Source of the DNA: Bifiguratus adelaidae
Lineage: Eukaryota > Mucoromycota > Endogonomycetes > Endogonales
Assembly: GCA_002261195.1 (NCBI GenBank)
Contig: MVBO01000009.1
Location: 40,741 to 104,740, forward strand
Length of the DNA stretch: 64,000 nt
Direction: 5' to 3'
The translations under genes were made by a program, and so were the position numbers. The notes under the pieces are model-generated. The model did not search any database, was not told the origin of the DNA, and worked only from the letters and a program-made list of their open reading frames with translations. This document shows positions 33,701 through 45,266 of this stretch, in pieces (the first letter of the stretch is position 1; each line of letters starts with the position of its first letter).

Positions 33701-36700
33701 CACATATGAGTATATATCAACGCAAATTAGCGATCGCCTTACCCAGGACGTAGGCCATTTGGAGGCAGCTCCACCTCCTTATCCGTATGTACTGCCCAGA
33801 AAATTAACGATATCGGATCTTCATTGGGAATTGGCAGAAAATCTCCTCTCGACGTAACTGAGCCATTGCGAAAGTCAGAAAGCATTAAGTTGTCGAAGCA
33901 CTTTTACCGCACCATAAACTTCGACACTGAATGTGTCAACATACTCCTTTTCTGGTGTGATGGGTGAAGAGCGGTGCTGACTGAATTTGAATCCATACAT
34001 ATTGGGCTGAGTGGGAGCTTCGATCTGCACACGGCTTTAACACTTGGATCACGGTTATGAGGATGACATACAGACCTGAGACGGGTCCCGCTCCTGCGAT
34101 CCAGGGCTTATAAATGCTTCTTTCACTGATCGCGCAGTTTCGTCCATGTCCTCCATGTCCGCTAAATCCGTACAAAAAATGACTACCAAGACTACTGCGG
34201 CTACAAGTTACTCACCTGGCACGTCGTCGGGAAACAGGGATTGCTGTCGCAATCTACTAGAAGTCCTGATCGATGGCGGCGGCAGACCCCAAGTCCAGGA
34301 TCGATACATAGAAGGCGACTGTGCGCGAACTATACTGACCATGTGAGATGTAGATGGATTTCGGGTTAAACTGTCTTGAGACGAAATTGAATCCTCCTCG
34401 GCGGAGGAAAAGATGGTTTCGCTCTGAAATTCTTTCAGAAATCGAGGCGAATGTGATTTAAGGCGGAACTCTCTGCCGGCAAAGACTTTTGGGCGATCCG
34501 GAACGTCGCTGTCCACACTAAAATACGGATTGGTATAAGCAATGGACGGTACATCGTATTCGTCTCGAGTCGCTTCCAATGTCGAGAGGCTAGGTGCAGG
34601 AATGCCGAAAAAGAAAATGGCTCGGTGTGACTGAGCGCGGACTGCAAATGCTCCATACGCTCGCAAAAGAAGGGACTGGTAGGCGTCATTGAGTTGACAC
34701 GAATTGTTACTAGAAGGTTCCTGGGAGGATGAAGCAAACGTCACGTTAGAGGGATCTAAGTAGAAATGATTAGTCAGATATGAAATGGATTTTACGCTTC
34801 CTACCAAGGTGACTATTATCCTTTGATGATATCGTTAGAGGCTGTGATACGTGTCCTACGAGGAATGTTTTTGGCGAAGACAGTGATGTGTGTTTGTCCG
34901 TTGTCCAGGATGTTTGATTAGGTGATCTTGGTACTGGCCACTGATCGTGGGGTATCTCTCTGGGCACAGGACTCGTGCGCGGTGACCATAATTCAGTTAT
35001 CGTTGCGGTGAAGCATTCTTCGTCCAGACCGCCGTTTACTGCTGAAATGATGTCGCTTCCTATCAGGGTAATCCTCCTGGAAATATATTGCTTGGCTGGG
35101 CTGTTATGAGGAGGTGTGAAGGTTAATACTTCGTTCTCTGGGAATCTTTCTTCAATCTGGGGGTCTTGATGCGGCAGGTCTCCCAAGGCATCCGAGTTGG
35201 ACCCATCTTCATACGCATTATCAATATTGGAATTATGCTGACTGAAGGTTTCACCAGCTGCCTTGTCATTCGAGCAGCTGCGCGTGCTATTATGGTCGGT
35301 TGGCCCATTGGACCTCTCGAGGTGAAACTCGTTGCTGGCAACGTTCTGACGCGGAATAGAGATGAAGAACGGACGTACGTGATGATCATCAGCAGCACCA
35401 TCTAGTTGCGGTATGAAGTCTGAATTGTTTTCGCGTCTTACGCATTCCTCTAGCCGTTGTCTTGGACCCAACGAAGGGGAATGATCCGACTCAGTGTCGG
35501 CTTGTGTAAATCCAATCTCATCATCGAAATCAAGACCTTCAAGACCTTCAAGACCTTCAAGATCAGCTTCATCAAAACTATTCACCCGCGATGTTATCCT
35601 ACTCAGAGAATTGCCCAATGTCCTTCCTGCTGTAGTTGGACTGAAAAGCTTGGAGAGTTGTGATAACGGATAGCGCTTGGTTGGAGATATTGAAGGCGCC
35701 TGCGTACTGCCCAATGCTCCTTCTGGAAGGGGTGGATTGTCAAATCCTTGGTCAAGACCGTCGATGGTGGTTGATTCAGGTCTAGTGTCGAGCTCACTCA
35801 AGACGTGCTCATGCATTTGACCTGTTTGCACTGCCGGTTCTGAGGTTTGTGTCAGAGCATAATCTGACAGCTGGTCCAATAGCTCGCTAGGAAATCGATC
35901 AATTTACAGCTCACAGATAGAACTAATACTTACTTCAATTGGTCTTCCGACAAGCCATCCTCCGTTTGATGTTGCTCAGCAGGTGCATTGTATCTATTGT
36001 CGCCGTCTCCGTCGAGGTGATTGTCTAAGGCTGATCCCACCCGGTCTTCAAGACTAAGCAAAGGGTCCTCCAGGATCGCTTCTAGGTCGCTCAATTCCAT
36101 ATCATTTGGCGTTCTTACGTCTGGCTCAAGCTCCTCTAGCGCGGTTTGATAGCGTCGCTGAAAGACTTCAACCTTTTGACGATCGATAACTGCATTGATC
36201 TGACCCAGCTTTTGATACTTTGATGGGGAATCGGCAATTTGATATAACGCAGCTTTCCGTTTTGTTGGAGTAGAAGGAGCCACATAAAATTGAGACTGCT
36301 TGGCTGAAAGATGCGGATCGTTGATTTGCGTTAAAAGAGGATCTGAAGGAGATTGACTTCTGATGTCATGCCGTTGAAGCCGTTCCAGCCAATCTTCCGC
36401 TAATGATTGGTAATCTCTATGGTGCTTTTCCCCGGATGTCGTCTTGATCTGCTGCTCAAGAGCGATACTCCTGCGTTTCGGAAATAACGCTTCGACTGAT
36501 TGAAATGCTGTCATGATGTAAGTATCATAATCTTGCTGTCTAGCTAGCATCCTTTCGGCTATTTTCCTGAGATCCGTTGACTTGACACCATCCTCCGTCC
36601 CATCCGCATCTACCAATCTCTGCACCCCTTGTCTCAGAAGAAGCTCGTTGGCCCACGACGATTGAGGTGCTCGGATCTCATGCTGTGTCACCGAAGGCAC

Positions 36701-37963
36701 GCTTGCTGACAGACCTTTACGCACTCGTCTCCGAGATTCGTCCTTCCACAACATCTGCAAAGACTTCACAAAGCGTGCTTCGTCCACAGTCTGCGTATCG
36801 AGATTATCTAAAGCTGGTGATGAACTGATGCTCGGCTGCGGTGCTCTTTTGCCGTACATCTCGTACAGGAGAGCTTGCGCTTCGCCAAAGTCTTTATGAA
36901 TGTCTCGTTCGGCGACTCGTCTCCGGTTGATTATGCTCATTGCTGTCACGTCTGCTTCCAGTTCTGTGTAGCTTTGCCGGGCAAATCCAGGCATGTCGGA
37001 TGGCCAGAGATATGCAGGTGGCACATTTGATCTCAGGTAGTAAATAGGTGGCGTTTCGCGATCTGATGCTTGTAGCGGCGGGCCTCGGTCTAAATAGGTG
37101 TCAGTTGCCACAATCCTTGCCTGCGCATGACATATTGGTCCCTGCTTGTCCTTACCTGGCAATGGACAGCGAAAGCGCATACAGCCATCATATTCCGAAA
37201 GTCCTTTATTCCAATTGTCCGGCGAAGTGACTTCATAGCCCGTGTGCTGGGAAACGTCGATGAATCCCATTCCGTATAAGTTATGGTCCAACATGAACTG
37301 CAAAAGATACGGTACGTGGCTTTCGAATGGCTGATATCTTCGTCCCATGACAGTGCCTCCTTGCAATAATTCAACCATTCGCCATTTTGAGTCCGGATTC
37401 ACGAGGTACAATTTGAGAAAATAGCTATATCCAACGTGATATCCATAAACATTCACGCCTTTGACCAACACAATTGCGGCAAGGTGCTGGTTATACCGGT
37501 AATCGTTCGGATTGCGATTCTGTGACAAGGTAAGAGCTTGGTTCAATGAAGTGGCCAATTGGTAAATGTGAGATTGCACGACATCTGGCGCTAAATCGCC
37601 ATCATAAGGAATGTAAAAATATGGGAAGACCTATGCCATCCCATTAATAAACGGTTCTATGGGCAGCTCGGGAGACTTGTAGCCGTCTGGACTCACTTGA
37701 TGTACATGCATACAGCATTTCTGGCCTCCAGGAGTACTGCCAAATATTCTGATCACTGGAACTTGGTTCAGTCCCACATTTTCTGGACTGAAAGGCGATA
37801 TCTGTCTGTCCATTGGCCCTGGCACGACCATATAGTGGTCAATGTTTGTGAGCCGGACCGAAAAGTACACGTCGGGCAGGTCATGGTTGTCTGTCGGCTC
37901 GACTGATTGATGTGAGCTTGCGCGTCGACTATAGCTGGATGGTGATGCTGAAAGGTGGGCCAT
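30752..37963 (-). CDS. REV3: DNA polymerase zeta catalytic subunit
   Basis: This 7.2-kb intron-containing gene encodes an error-prone B-family polymerase for translesion synthesis. The ATG at 37963 leads to the N-terminal block (RLTNIDHYMVVPGPMD, VPVIRIFGSTPGGQK), which splices to VFPYFYIPYDGD. A long acidic, low-complexity middle follows. The polymerase core has motif A DFQSLYPSVMIAYNL, the ARVVYGDTDSVFV motif C (32023-32049) and KKRYVGFKYE. The C-terminus carries CKICG-x7-LCETC and a second cysteine cluster (CKSCSG, CNSMDC), the family's zinc site and iron-sulfur CysB site that bind accessory subunits. The exonuclease-like domain is present as sequence, but activity is not expected in this family. 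A three-copy 9-bp repeat encodes Glu-Gly-Leu units in the linker. Confidence 0.94.
35532..35558 (-). repeat. Three perfect 9-bp repeats inside REV3
   Basis: Three exact tandem copies of AAGACCTTC (plus strand) encode repeated Glu-Gly-Leu in the disordered REV3 linker. This is probably replication slippage in an unconstrained segment. Confidence 0.8.
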
Positions 37964-38109
37964 TCCTGCTTAAACAGCGGCAGCTATGACCCAGTCAATG
38001 CCCTCCTGTTGCCCCTGTATCGTGTGCAAAAATACTATAACGCTGCTGTCAAAGAAACGTTGAATGACTGCGGCACGTCACAGTCACTCTTTACCCCACA
38101 TTCATTTGT

Positions 38110-41100
38110 ATGCAGCCGAAGAGGCGAAAGAGTGAGAAACATGCAGAGGATTCTGGGCAGGATAAAGGCGAGGCGAACCAGTTACAGGCCAGGAATGGAA
38201 GAGCCAATACCGACGCGGGAGTCTCTGGCAAAGAACAGACTCTAGCGCTGTCATCGAGGACGGCAACAAGACCGTACAATATTTCGCACATTTACTCGCC
38301 ATCGGCATTCGAACCTTCTCCTGATAGTCCACGGCGTACGGTGCAATACTATACGACCTCAAGGAGCTCCGATGGACGTAAAAGGGATATTGCGGCTCGC
38401 GCTCAACATTTTTTGCCAGCACCTGAGCCTTCACTGTCGTCTTCCACTTTTCCTTCCACAGGCCAACCAGATCCGATCAACAACTCGAATCTGAATCGCA
38501 AGTCGCGTTCTCGCAGTGTCGGAGACGTCAACGGCACCGTCACGAACCATCTCCTTCGCGGGCCACTCGCATTGGAAAATGGAGAAACCGACTTGGATCC
38601 AACACATTTGCATACAGAGATAGTTCCCTATGTGCGGGAATGGCGGATTATTCTTCGTAATGATCGTCAGGGAGAAGTTGTGTTATTCAATCCAGCCAAT
38701 AGGTCTATTGCCATTCAGCGTAGCTCAAACTCGGAGCCGGAGCCAACTTCACTGTCCGGACGTGCGGTATGTGAAATGTGTCATCGGCCATTACCTGTTT
38801 ATGACAACTCGCATGGTGACGTTCCGACGTACATGGATCAAAACTACTTTCGCTTGCTGGCGAGTGCCACTCAAACCCCAAATACCTCCCGACCAGCTTC
38901 TCCAACTTCGGATCGAACGCTGAATGACGCCATCCCAAGGCAATTTGGAGCGTTTGGGTCTACCGAACAAGCAGAATCACCCTCTTCCTTTCCGTCAACC
39001 TCTAATTTGCCTTCAGCTGCTCCCATACATCTCAATGTCGATGCCTTTAACCAAGGATACTACGCCAAATTTTTTATGGAAGTGGAGAAGCTCGGCAAGG
39101 GCTTTCGCGGCTCTGTTTTTCTGTGCCAACATGTCCTTGATGATGTCCCACTCGGGCAGTATGCCGTCAAAAAGGTCGCTGTGGGTGACAATCACACCTG
39201 GCTAGTGCGAATGCTTCGAGAAGTTCACTTACTGGAACGACTGCATCATCCCAACATTGTCGACTATAAGCACGCTTGGTTGGAAAATCATCGTCTCAGC
39301 TTATGGGGGCCAGAGGTTCCGTGCCTCTTCATATTGATGGAGTGTGCCAATGGAGGAAATCTGGAAGAGTACATTGAAGGTGGTGACTCCCCGGATCAAG
39401 GATTGACATGCCGACAGCCAGACCTCGATGCGCCTTCACAAGACTCAAAGGCACGCAAGATGAGTGCGAAAGAGCGGAAAAAGATGTTGCGTGCAAAGAT
39501 TGCGCAGACGGAACACGACCAAGAAATCCGAGAACATCCCGAGCTTGAGGATCAACAGAAGGAGAAACTCAACAAGCCGAGGAAGCAACTGTCTCTTGAA
39601 GAGATCTGGTCCATCTTTCTGGACACATGTCAAGGTTTGGCACATTTGCACCGACACAACATTGCCCATCGAGACCTCAAGCCCCCTAATTTGCTGTTAT
39701 ACTATGATGATCTGGACAAACGGAGCACGAGCGTTCTTGACGGTGAAGTGGTCGATGAGACTGTTGACGGCTTGCATCGAAAGCGCCGACGAGGGATACC
39801 GCGAGTGTTGATTTCCGATTTCGGCGAATGTGAGGTGCTTGATGAAAAGACCGAGCGGGATCGCACAGGAGCTACTGGAACGCTCGAGTTCATGGCGCCG
39901 GAACTCGTCACCTTGGATACGCGGGCTAAGGGAAGTTCGCCCAGTTCAAGTGCTCATACGTCTGGCTTGGATACTACCGAGTCTATGCGGCTTTCGGACA
40001 AATCTCGGAAAGCAATAGACTATTCACCAAAGTCTGATATGTGGTCTTTGGGAATGATACTCTACTACCTATGCTATTCGCAACTTCCTTACAAGCACAT
40101 ATACGACGTTGACTTACTCAAGCGCGAGATCCTCGACTTTGGCGGCTTTCAAGATACTGACGCAACAACGTCTATTACACAAACGATCATTGATCAAGCA
40201 CCTCCTCGACCGGATATTCCTACCATGATGAAAGAACTTATTCGGCTTTTGCTATCAAAAAACCCCAATAAGCGACCAAGCTGCGAGGAGATCCTATCCA
40301 AAGTGGAGGCCATGTCTAGGGGCGGTCTGGTGGGGGTCACTCTGAATCGCAGGCGCGGTTCTCATGTACTTGGCGAAGGAGGGAGTGTTCGTCAGCATGA
40401 CGTCTTTCCTCCAACTAATTCAAGCTCGGACAAGCGTATGGACTTTGCACATGGCAGTGATGGCTTCGTCAGCCAAGGCATTACGGTTATCGAACCAACA
40501 CCGAATTCAACCCCCAAAAGGAGCCTGGATCTTGACGCCGATGACATTGCAGACCCTATATTAGATCCAGACAATGCGAATGAGTCCATATCAGCCATCG
40601 ATGGGATGCGAAAACGGCAACGGACGATTCCTAATGATATAGACGGCATTCTGCATCATCCACAGGCCTTATCACTTCCCAAATTGCTCGAATCACAACC
40701 GGTGCATGCCGTCGATCAACATCATCCCGTAGACAATTTCACGAAAGCCGTCTTTTTCCTCGTACGGATCGGAAGGACACTTCTCAACGCTGAAGCTGCC
40801 AATATATGTGACAGCATTCTGCAGGAAGGAGATTGGAAGTCTCTTCTCAAGACGATCGGGTGTATCTTAAAGGTATAGACTGACTATGCTCAATTCGAAT
40901 GCATATTCATCTTTTACAGGTTGCATCTTGCACAGTGCCGTGTTATCCGTATGCACCGAAGCCCAACATCCTCTTCTTGGTCCTCCTATTAGCCATACTT
41001 GACCTCCGAAGGTAAGGTTTGGAAAGTGTACTTATCACGTCCGCCAATGCTCAAATACGCCTTGCATGACAGCAATCGCAAAATTACGAGTCTGCTTCTA

Positions 41101-41172
41101 GTGTTGCTTCACGTTGGTATTCTGAGCTTTTATCTGCGTAGTGGCCGAGGTGGAATGTGTGCTATAGCTTGA
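38110..41172 (+). CDS. IKS1: IKS1-like serine/threonine protein kinase with C-terminal membrane anchor
   Basis: Three exons (38110-40872, 40920-41011, 41073-41172) encode 984 residues. The N-terminal 300 residues are Ser/Pro-rich with the family block EWRIILRNDRQGEVVLFNP. The kinase domain begins YYAKFFMEVEKLGKGFRGSV, with the VAIK-type lysine in YAVKKVAV, the catalytic loop HRDLKPPNLLL (Asp522), DFGECE and GTLEFMAPEL. Long inserts separate the lobes. The C-terminus matches IKS-family proteins: KVASCTVPCYPYAPKPN followed by two hydrophobic segments (ILFLVLLLAILDL, SLLLVLLHVGILSFYL), so membrane anchoring is likely. Two short terminal exons are needed to recover it; stopping at 40878 would delete the anchor. 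The substrates are unknown. Confidence 0.9.
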
Positions 41173-41360
41173 ATGTACATAGTGTATCCCTCCAGCGGTT
41201 CTGCTGGCATTGTAATCATCGGTGTAACAATATCTGCAATGATCAACCATGCAATGAATCGCGCTTGTCAGAATGATTTACATAAGCTAATCGATCGCTT
41301 CTCCAAAAACAGAAACTCTTTAATCCGTACCTTTCGACTCATTCTCTTCGAGATCACTCC

Positions 41361-42643
41361 ATGGCCCTTTCACAGCGTCTACAAACGCATCTGGATCAAA
41401 TCAATAGCCTCTTGTCGCAAGAGCTTGGTAGTAGCAAGTATGCAGTTTCGTATAAAACTGGTGGTCTCGGCGTTGCTGGTAAGTCATCTCGGAAGAATGG
41501 GAAAAGGACTCGACTGTTCACTGTGACTGACCTAGCTGCTCAAAGCGTGTGCAGGCTTGACTTTGTTGAAGCGTTACTTTAATGGAGGTGTTAACCGCTT
41601 CTCTGGCGTGGACATGACGGGCAAAACCGTTGTTATTACAGGTATATCCATTTCCGTTTTATCCGTCAGGAAGCTTACTTCGCGCCAAATGACAGGCGCA
41701 AACACCGGGATCGGTTTGCAAACGGCCATAGAATTAGCTAAAAGGAACGCTACGGTGATTATCGCATCACGAGACTCGCCAAAGACTAGAGATGCAGTCA
41801 AGACGGTGAAGGAGCAGTCCGGCAATAATAGGGTAGAAGCTGAGTATATCGATCTTGCCGATCTTTCAAGCGTTCGTGCTTTTGTTGATCGCTACAAGGC
41901 CAGCGGAAGGGAGCTTCATATTCTGATCAACAACGCAGGTGTGATGGTGAGTTCAAAACTCCAGGTATCATAGAGTGTTGTCTCATTCCTACTGCAGGCC
42001 TTGCCTAAGCGCCAGACCACCAAAGACGGCTTCGAGATGCAATTTGGCGTCAACCATTTGGCGCACTTTCTGCTCACCAACCTTCTTCTTGATACCATTG
42101 TAGCTTCCGCACCCGCACGTATCATTAATCTTTCCTCCTTAGCTTCAGAGAGCGGTTCGATGAAATGGGACGATCTCCAATACGAAAAAGCTTACAGCCC
42201 CTTCAATGCTTATAATCAGAGTAAGCTTGCCAATGTCCTGTTCACCAAGGAACTGCAGCGTCGCTTCGATGTAGAAGGTGTTCAAGTGACAGCCAACAGC
42301 TGCCATCCCGGTCTCGTTCGCACAGAACTTCCTCGTCATGTTGTTGGGGGCAATGTCTTTGCTCAGATGATTATGACGGCCATCACACCGATTTACTGGT
42401 TCCTGACCAAGTCGTCACTTCAAGGTTAGTACTTGGTAGCTCAATAGGCATTGATGTAACCGATTACTTATAGGTGCGCAAACGACCCTGTACCTGGCTC
42501 AAGCACCCGAACCTGGCCGCAGAGGTGGAGATTATTATGCTGACTGTGGTGTCAAGACACACGCTAGAAATCAAAAAGTCTTTAATGACAAAGATGAAGC
42601 CAAACGCCTTTGGGAGGAAAGTGTTAAGTTGGTCAAATTGTAA
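41361..42643 (+). CDS. Short-chain dehydrogenase/reductase, retinol-dehydrogenase-like
   Basis: The gene has five exons; the first is 41361-41478 and the last begins after 42475. The Rossmann fold carries VVITGANTGIGLQTAIEL (TGxxxGIG), then NNAGVM and the active-site pair YNQSK. The block NSCHPGLVRTELPRH is typical of the retinol dehydrogenase/WWOX-like group. It is a likely NADP(H)-dependent reductase or dehydrogenase of a lipid or aldehyde substrate, which cannot be named from sequence. The N-terminal 60 residues before the fold include GGVNRFSGVDMTG and have no clear targeting signal. Splice junctions restore GVAACAGLTLLKRYF and LQGAQTTLYLAQAPE. Confidence 0.87.
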
Positions 42644-42891
42644 TCGGAATATGACTTGCAATAATACCGCATGGGGACACCCGATCAAAGAGTCTACAGC
42701 ATAAACGTCATGGATCCCTTGAACCAGCAAGTGCTGTACGCACACTCTACCTCCGAAATGCCGGCACACGTGAGTCCCAGAGACATTCAGCGGCAGTCGG
42801 CAGAACCATCATGCCGACTGCAAGCTGGGTTTCTCCAAATAAGGAAATGCGGCACAGCGGCTTAAATATATTTGCCGATACGCGGGGTTTT

Positions 42892-42904
42892 GGGTGTATC
42901 ACCC
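42892..42904. promoter_or_regulatory. Inverted repeat GGGTG-TAT-CACCC upstream of the MFS TATA box
   Basis: A perfect 5-bp inverted repeat with a 3-bp centre ends 7 bp before the TATA box. Such symmetric sites can bind dimeric regulators, including fungal zinc-cluster proteins. The role is inferred from position only. Confidence 0.35.
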
Positions 42905-42911
42905 CGGCCGG

Positions 42912-42918
42912 TATAAAA
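42912..42918 (+). promoter_or_regulatory. TATA box of the MFS transporter gene
   Basis: TATAAAA lies 56 bp upstream of the MFS start codon, a normal fungal spacing. It suggests a regulated rather than a constitutive promoter. Confidence 0.6.
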
Positions 42919-42974
42919 GCGTAACACCGTGTTTATAAACATCCATTTACTTTTCCTACTGCTTGCTTGGAATC

Positions 42975-44588
42975 ATGAGCATGTCCTCAGTCACGGCGAG
43001 ATCATCAACGGAAACGCTTCCAACAAATCCTCAAACGTTTGACACACCCATGTCTGCCAGCAATATCCCAGGCAACAATTATCGGCAAGATAAATCAAGC
43101 GTCCAAGAGCATGCGCCCAACTCTAACGATGCCAATCATCTCGAGAAGGCAACCAAAGTCGATACAAGTAACCCATTCTTGGTCGATTGGGACGACCCTG
43201 ATGATCCAGCCAATCCACTCAATTGGTCCAAAGTACGGCGCTGGTACATTTCTATTCTGATCTCCTTGATCCCACTCAACATTTCCTTCGCTTCGAGCGC
43301 CTACACGGGAGCAGTGTTTGGTATCATAGCCGAATTCAAAGTCTCCTCGACGGTAGCCCTACTTGGTGTCACCTTCTTTGTTCTCGGATTTGCGTTGGGA
43401 CCACTCATGTGGGCCCCGTTATCGGAAATGTACGGGAGAAACCCAGTCTATCTGGGCACCTTCGCCGTTTTCACAATCTTTCACATACCTTGTGCGCTTG
43501 CGACCAATATTCAGACAATTCTCGTAGCCAGATTTATTGGTGGAGTGTTTGGAAGCGCGCCATTGACGAACGCCGGTGGCTCTCTTGCAGATATTTGGAC
43601 TCCGCTGGAGCGTGGTCGAGCCATGGCATTTTTCGCTTTGGCAGCATTTCTTGGTCCAATTCTAGGTCCAATCGTCGGTGGATTCATTGCTGAATACACG
43701 ACCTGGCGTTGGGCATTCAGGATTATGCTTATCTTTTCTGGCGTTGTTTTCATTTTGACCCTGTTGACTCTGCCGGAAACCTACACGCCCACCATTCTAG
43801 CCAAAAAGGCGGCCAAGTTACGCAAATCAACCGGCAATGAACGCTATCAGACGCGCTTCGAACTCAAGGATAGCAACAAAACTGCCTCTCAAAGACTTAA
43901 AATCTCCCTCGGTCGCCCTTTCCGCTTGCTTTTCACTGAACCAATTGTCTTGCTGCTTTCCATTTACGTTGCATTCGTCTACGGCATTCTTTATCTCCTC
44001 TTCGAAGCCTTTCCGCTTGTCTTCGAAGGTGTTCATCACCTTTCACCCGGTATCAGTGGTCTATCCTTTATCGGCATCGGCGTCGGCATGGTCATTGCTG
44101 TATCCTTTACGTTTGTAGGCGATAAAATATATGCCGACGCAGCCAAAAAGAATGGCGGACGTGCGCCTCCAGAAGCACGTATTCCGTTGTCTTTGGCGGG
44201 AGCTATCCTGCTGCCCATTGGTCTCTTTTGGTTCGCTTGGACGACATTTCCAAGCGTCCACTGGATCGCTCCAATGCTGGCTGGTATACCTTTCGGAGCT
44301 GGTATGGTGTCCATCTTTCTCTCTCTCACGAATTATCTGGTCGATGCTTATCTCATGCACGCCGCATCTGCTCTCGCCGCCAATGCCCTTCTTCGTTCCC
44401 TTTTCGGTGCCGCGTTTCCTCTCTTTGCCATTCAACTATTCCAAGGATTAGGCAATCAATGGGGTGCCTCGCTTTTGGGATTCATCGCAGTAGCTATGGC
44501 GCCATTTCCCTTCTTGTTTTACAAGTATGGTGCCAAAGTACGGATGATGAGCAAGTTTGCCATGAGCGACGAAGCACAAGGAATTTAG
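42975..44588 (+). CDS. MFS multidrug/polyamine transporter (DHA1 type)
   Basis: This intronless gene of 537 residues starts at the ATG at 42975 (the preceding in-frame TTG is ignored). It is a 12-segment major facilitator, probably a proton-driven exporter in the plasma membrane. Family marks are the N-terminal block DWDDPDDPANPLNWSKVRRW, the loop EMYGRNPVYLG between segments 2 and 3, VARFIGGVFGSAPLTNAGG, LADIWTPLERGRAMA, GPILGPIVGGFIAEYTTWRW and LPETYTP. These are typical of fungal DHA1 drug and polyamine carriers such as the TPO/FLR group. The substrate cannot be told. A TATA box with a palindromic site upstream suggests inducible control. Confidence 0.92.
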   Translation: MSMSSVTARSSTETLPTNPQTFDTPMSASNIPGNNYRQDKSSVQEHAPNSNDANHLEKATKVDTSNPFLVDWDDPDDPANPLNWSKVRRWYISILISLIPLNISFASSAYTGAVFGIIAEFKVSSTVALLGVTFFVLGFALGPLMWAPLSEMYGRNPVYLGTFAVFTIFHIPCALATNIQTILVARFIGGVFGSAPLTNAGGSLADIWTPLERGRAMAFFALAAFLGPILGPIVGGFIAEYTTWRWAFRIMLIFSGVVFILTLLTLPETYTPTILAKKAAKLRKSTGNERYQTRFELKDSNKTASQRLKISLGRPFRLLFTEPIVLLLSIYVAFVYGILYLLFEAFPLVFEGVHHLSPGISGLSFIGIGVGMVIAVSFTFVGDKIYADAAKKNGGRAPPEARIPLSLAGAILLPIGLFWFAWTTFPSVHWIAPMLAGIPFGAGMVSIFLSLTNYLVDAYLMHAASALAANALLRSLFGAAFPLFAIQLFQGLGNQWGASLLGFIAVAMAPFPFLFYKYGAKVRMMSKFAMSDEAQGI

Positions 44589-45266
44589 AAAGAAGCATGT
44601 ACATCACATCATTACGCCATTTAGTAAGATAATATAAGTCATTTTGTTCTTCCATATCCGTAATCCTCGTATACTGTGCCCCGAGTATCTGAGCGATATT
44701 TAACAGTACCTTTTGGTGGATTATAGACGACGCAACACAAAACATTTCTGTTTCGGAGGCTTACGCAGTTAATGCTTGCACCTTGTGCTCTGGTATCACC
44801 CACAGTATCCGGTATACCAACTACGATACCTTTCGGTACGGTGTTATACAGTATTTAAGTTCATTCATTCCGGAGTTTATTCGGTATCGCCAATTCGCCG
44901 CGGATTCTCAACGGTATACCGTAAATTGCCATCTGTGGTTGAGATACCGAAACACCGTATTGAAACCGAAGCGATACTCAAGGTTCGGTAGGGTATGACC
45001 AAATAGCGGACCTTTACGAATCGTTGGGGACACTATCGTTCTCGACGCTCAGCTACCCTGTAATGTTCAAATATGGAATATGTCTGCCGAACGCTCTATG
45101 TAACAATAGAAAGTGTCCATATTGCATTCATTGCACTCTATCAACACCACATATATCAGTTTTTGTAGCAGAACATCCTCCAGCGTTGGATACATCCCGT
45201 ATGACTACACTGGGCAACTTCAATGTACATAGTTTCCCGATAGACGAGAACAAAGACAGGCCCCTG
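44589..45266. other. Intergenic region with a degenerate CGGTATACCG-rich block
   Basis: No supported gene lies in these 678 bases. The first part is the 3' flank of the MFS gene, the middle is a repeat-like block (listed separately), and the end flanks the acylphosphatase gene. A minus-strand frame (44745-44494) is mostly antisense to the MFS gene and is not called. Confidence 0.5.
44792..45000. repeat. Block rich in short GGTATACC/CGGTAT palindromes, possible decayed foldback element
   Basis: About ten variants of CGGTAT, GATACC and ACCGTAT occur in both orientations within 200 bp, including a perfect 12-bp palindrome ACGGTATACCGT (44911-44922) and GGTATACC at 44811-44818. The density is unlike the neighbouring sequence. 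This could be the relic of a foldback or MITE-like element, but I cannot define termini or a target-site duplication. Confidence 0.4.

Larger units (their letters stand above)
42644..42974. other. Intergenic region: promoter of the MFS transporter gene
   Basis: The 331-bp spacer between tandem genes contains a TATA box and a short inverted repeat just upstream of it, listed separately. I see no gene. Confidence 0.6.

Noticed and set aside
44494-44745. Minus-strand ATG frame of 83 codons downstream of and antisense to the MFS gene
   Set aside because: Half of it is the mirror of the MFS coding sequence, and it has no recognisable family. The first 40 codons look protein-like, but not enough to call.
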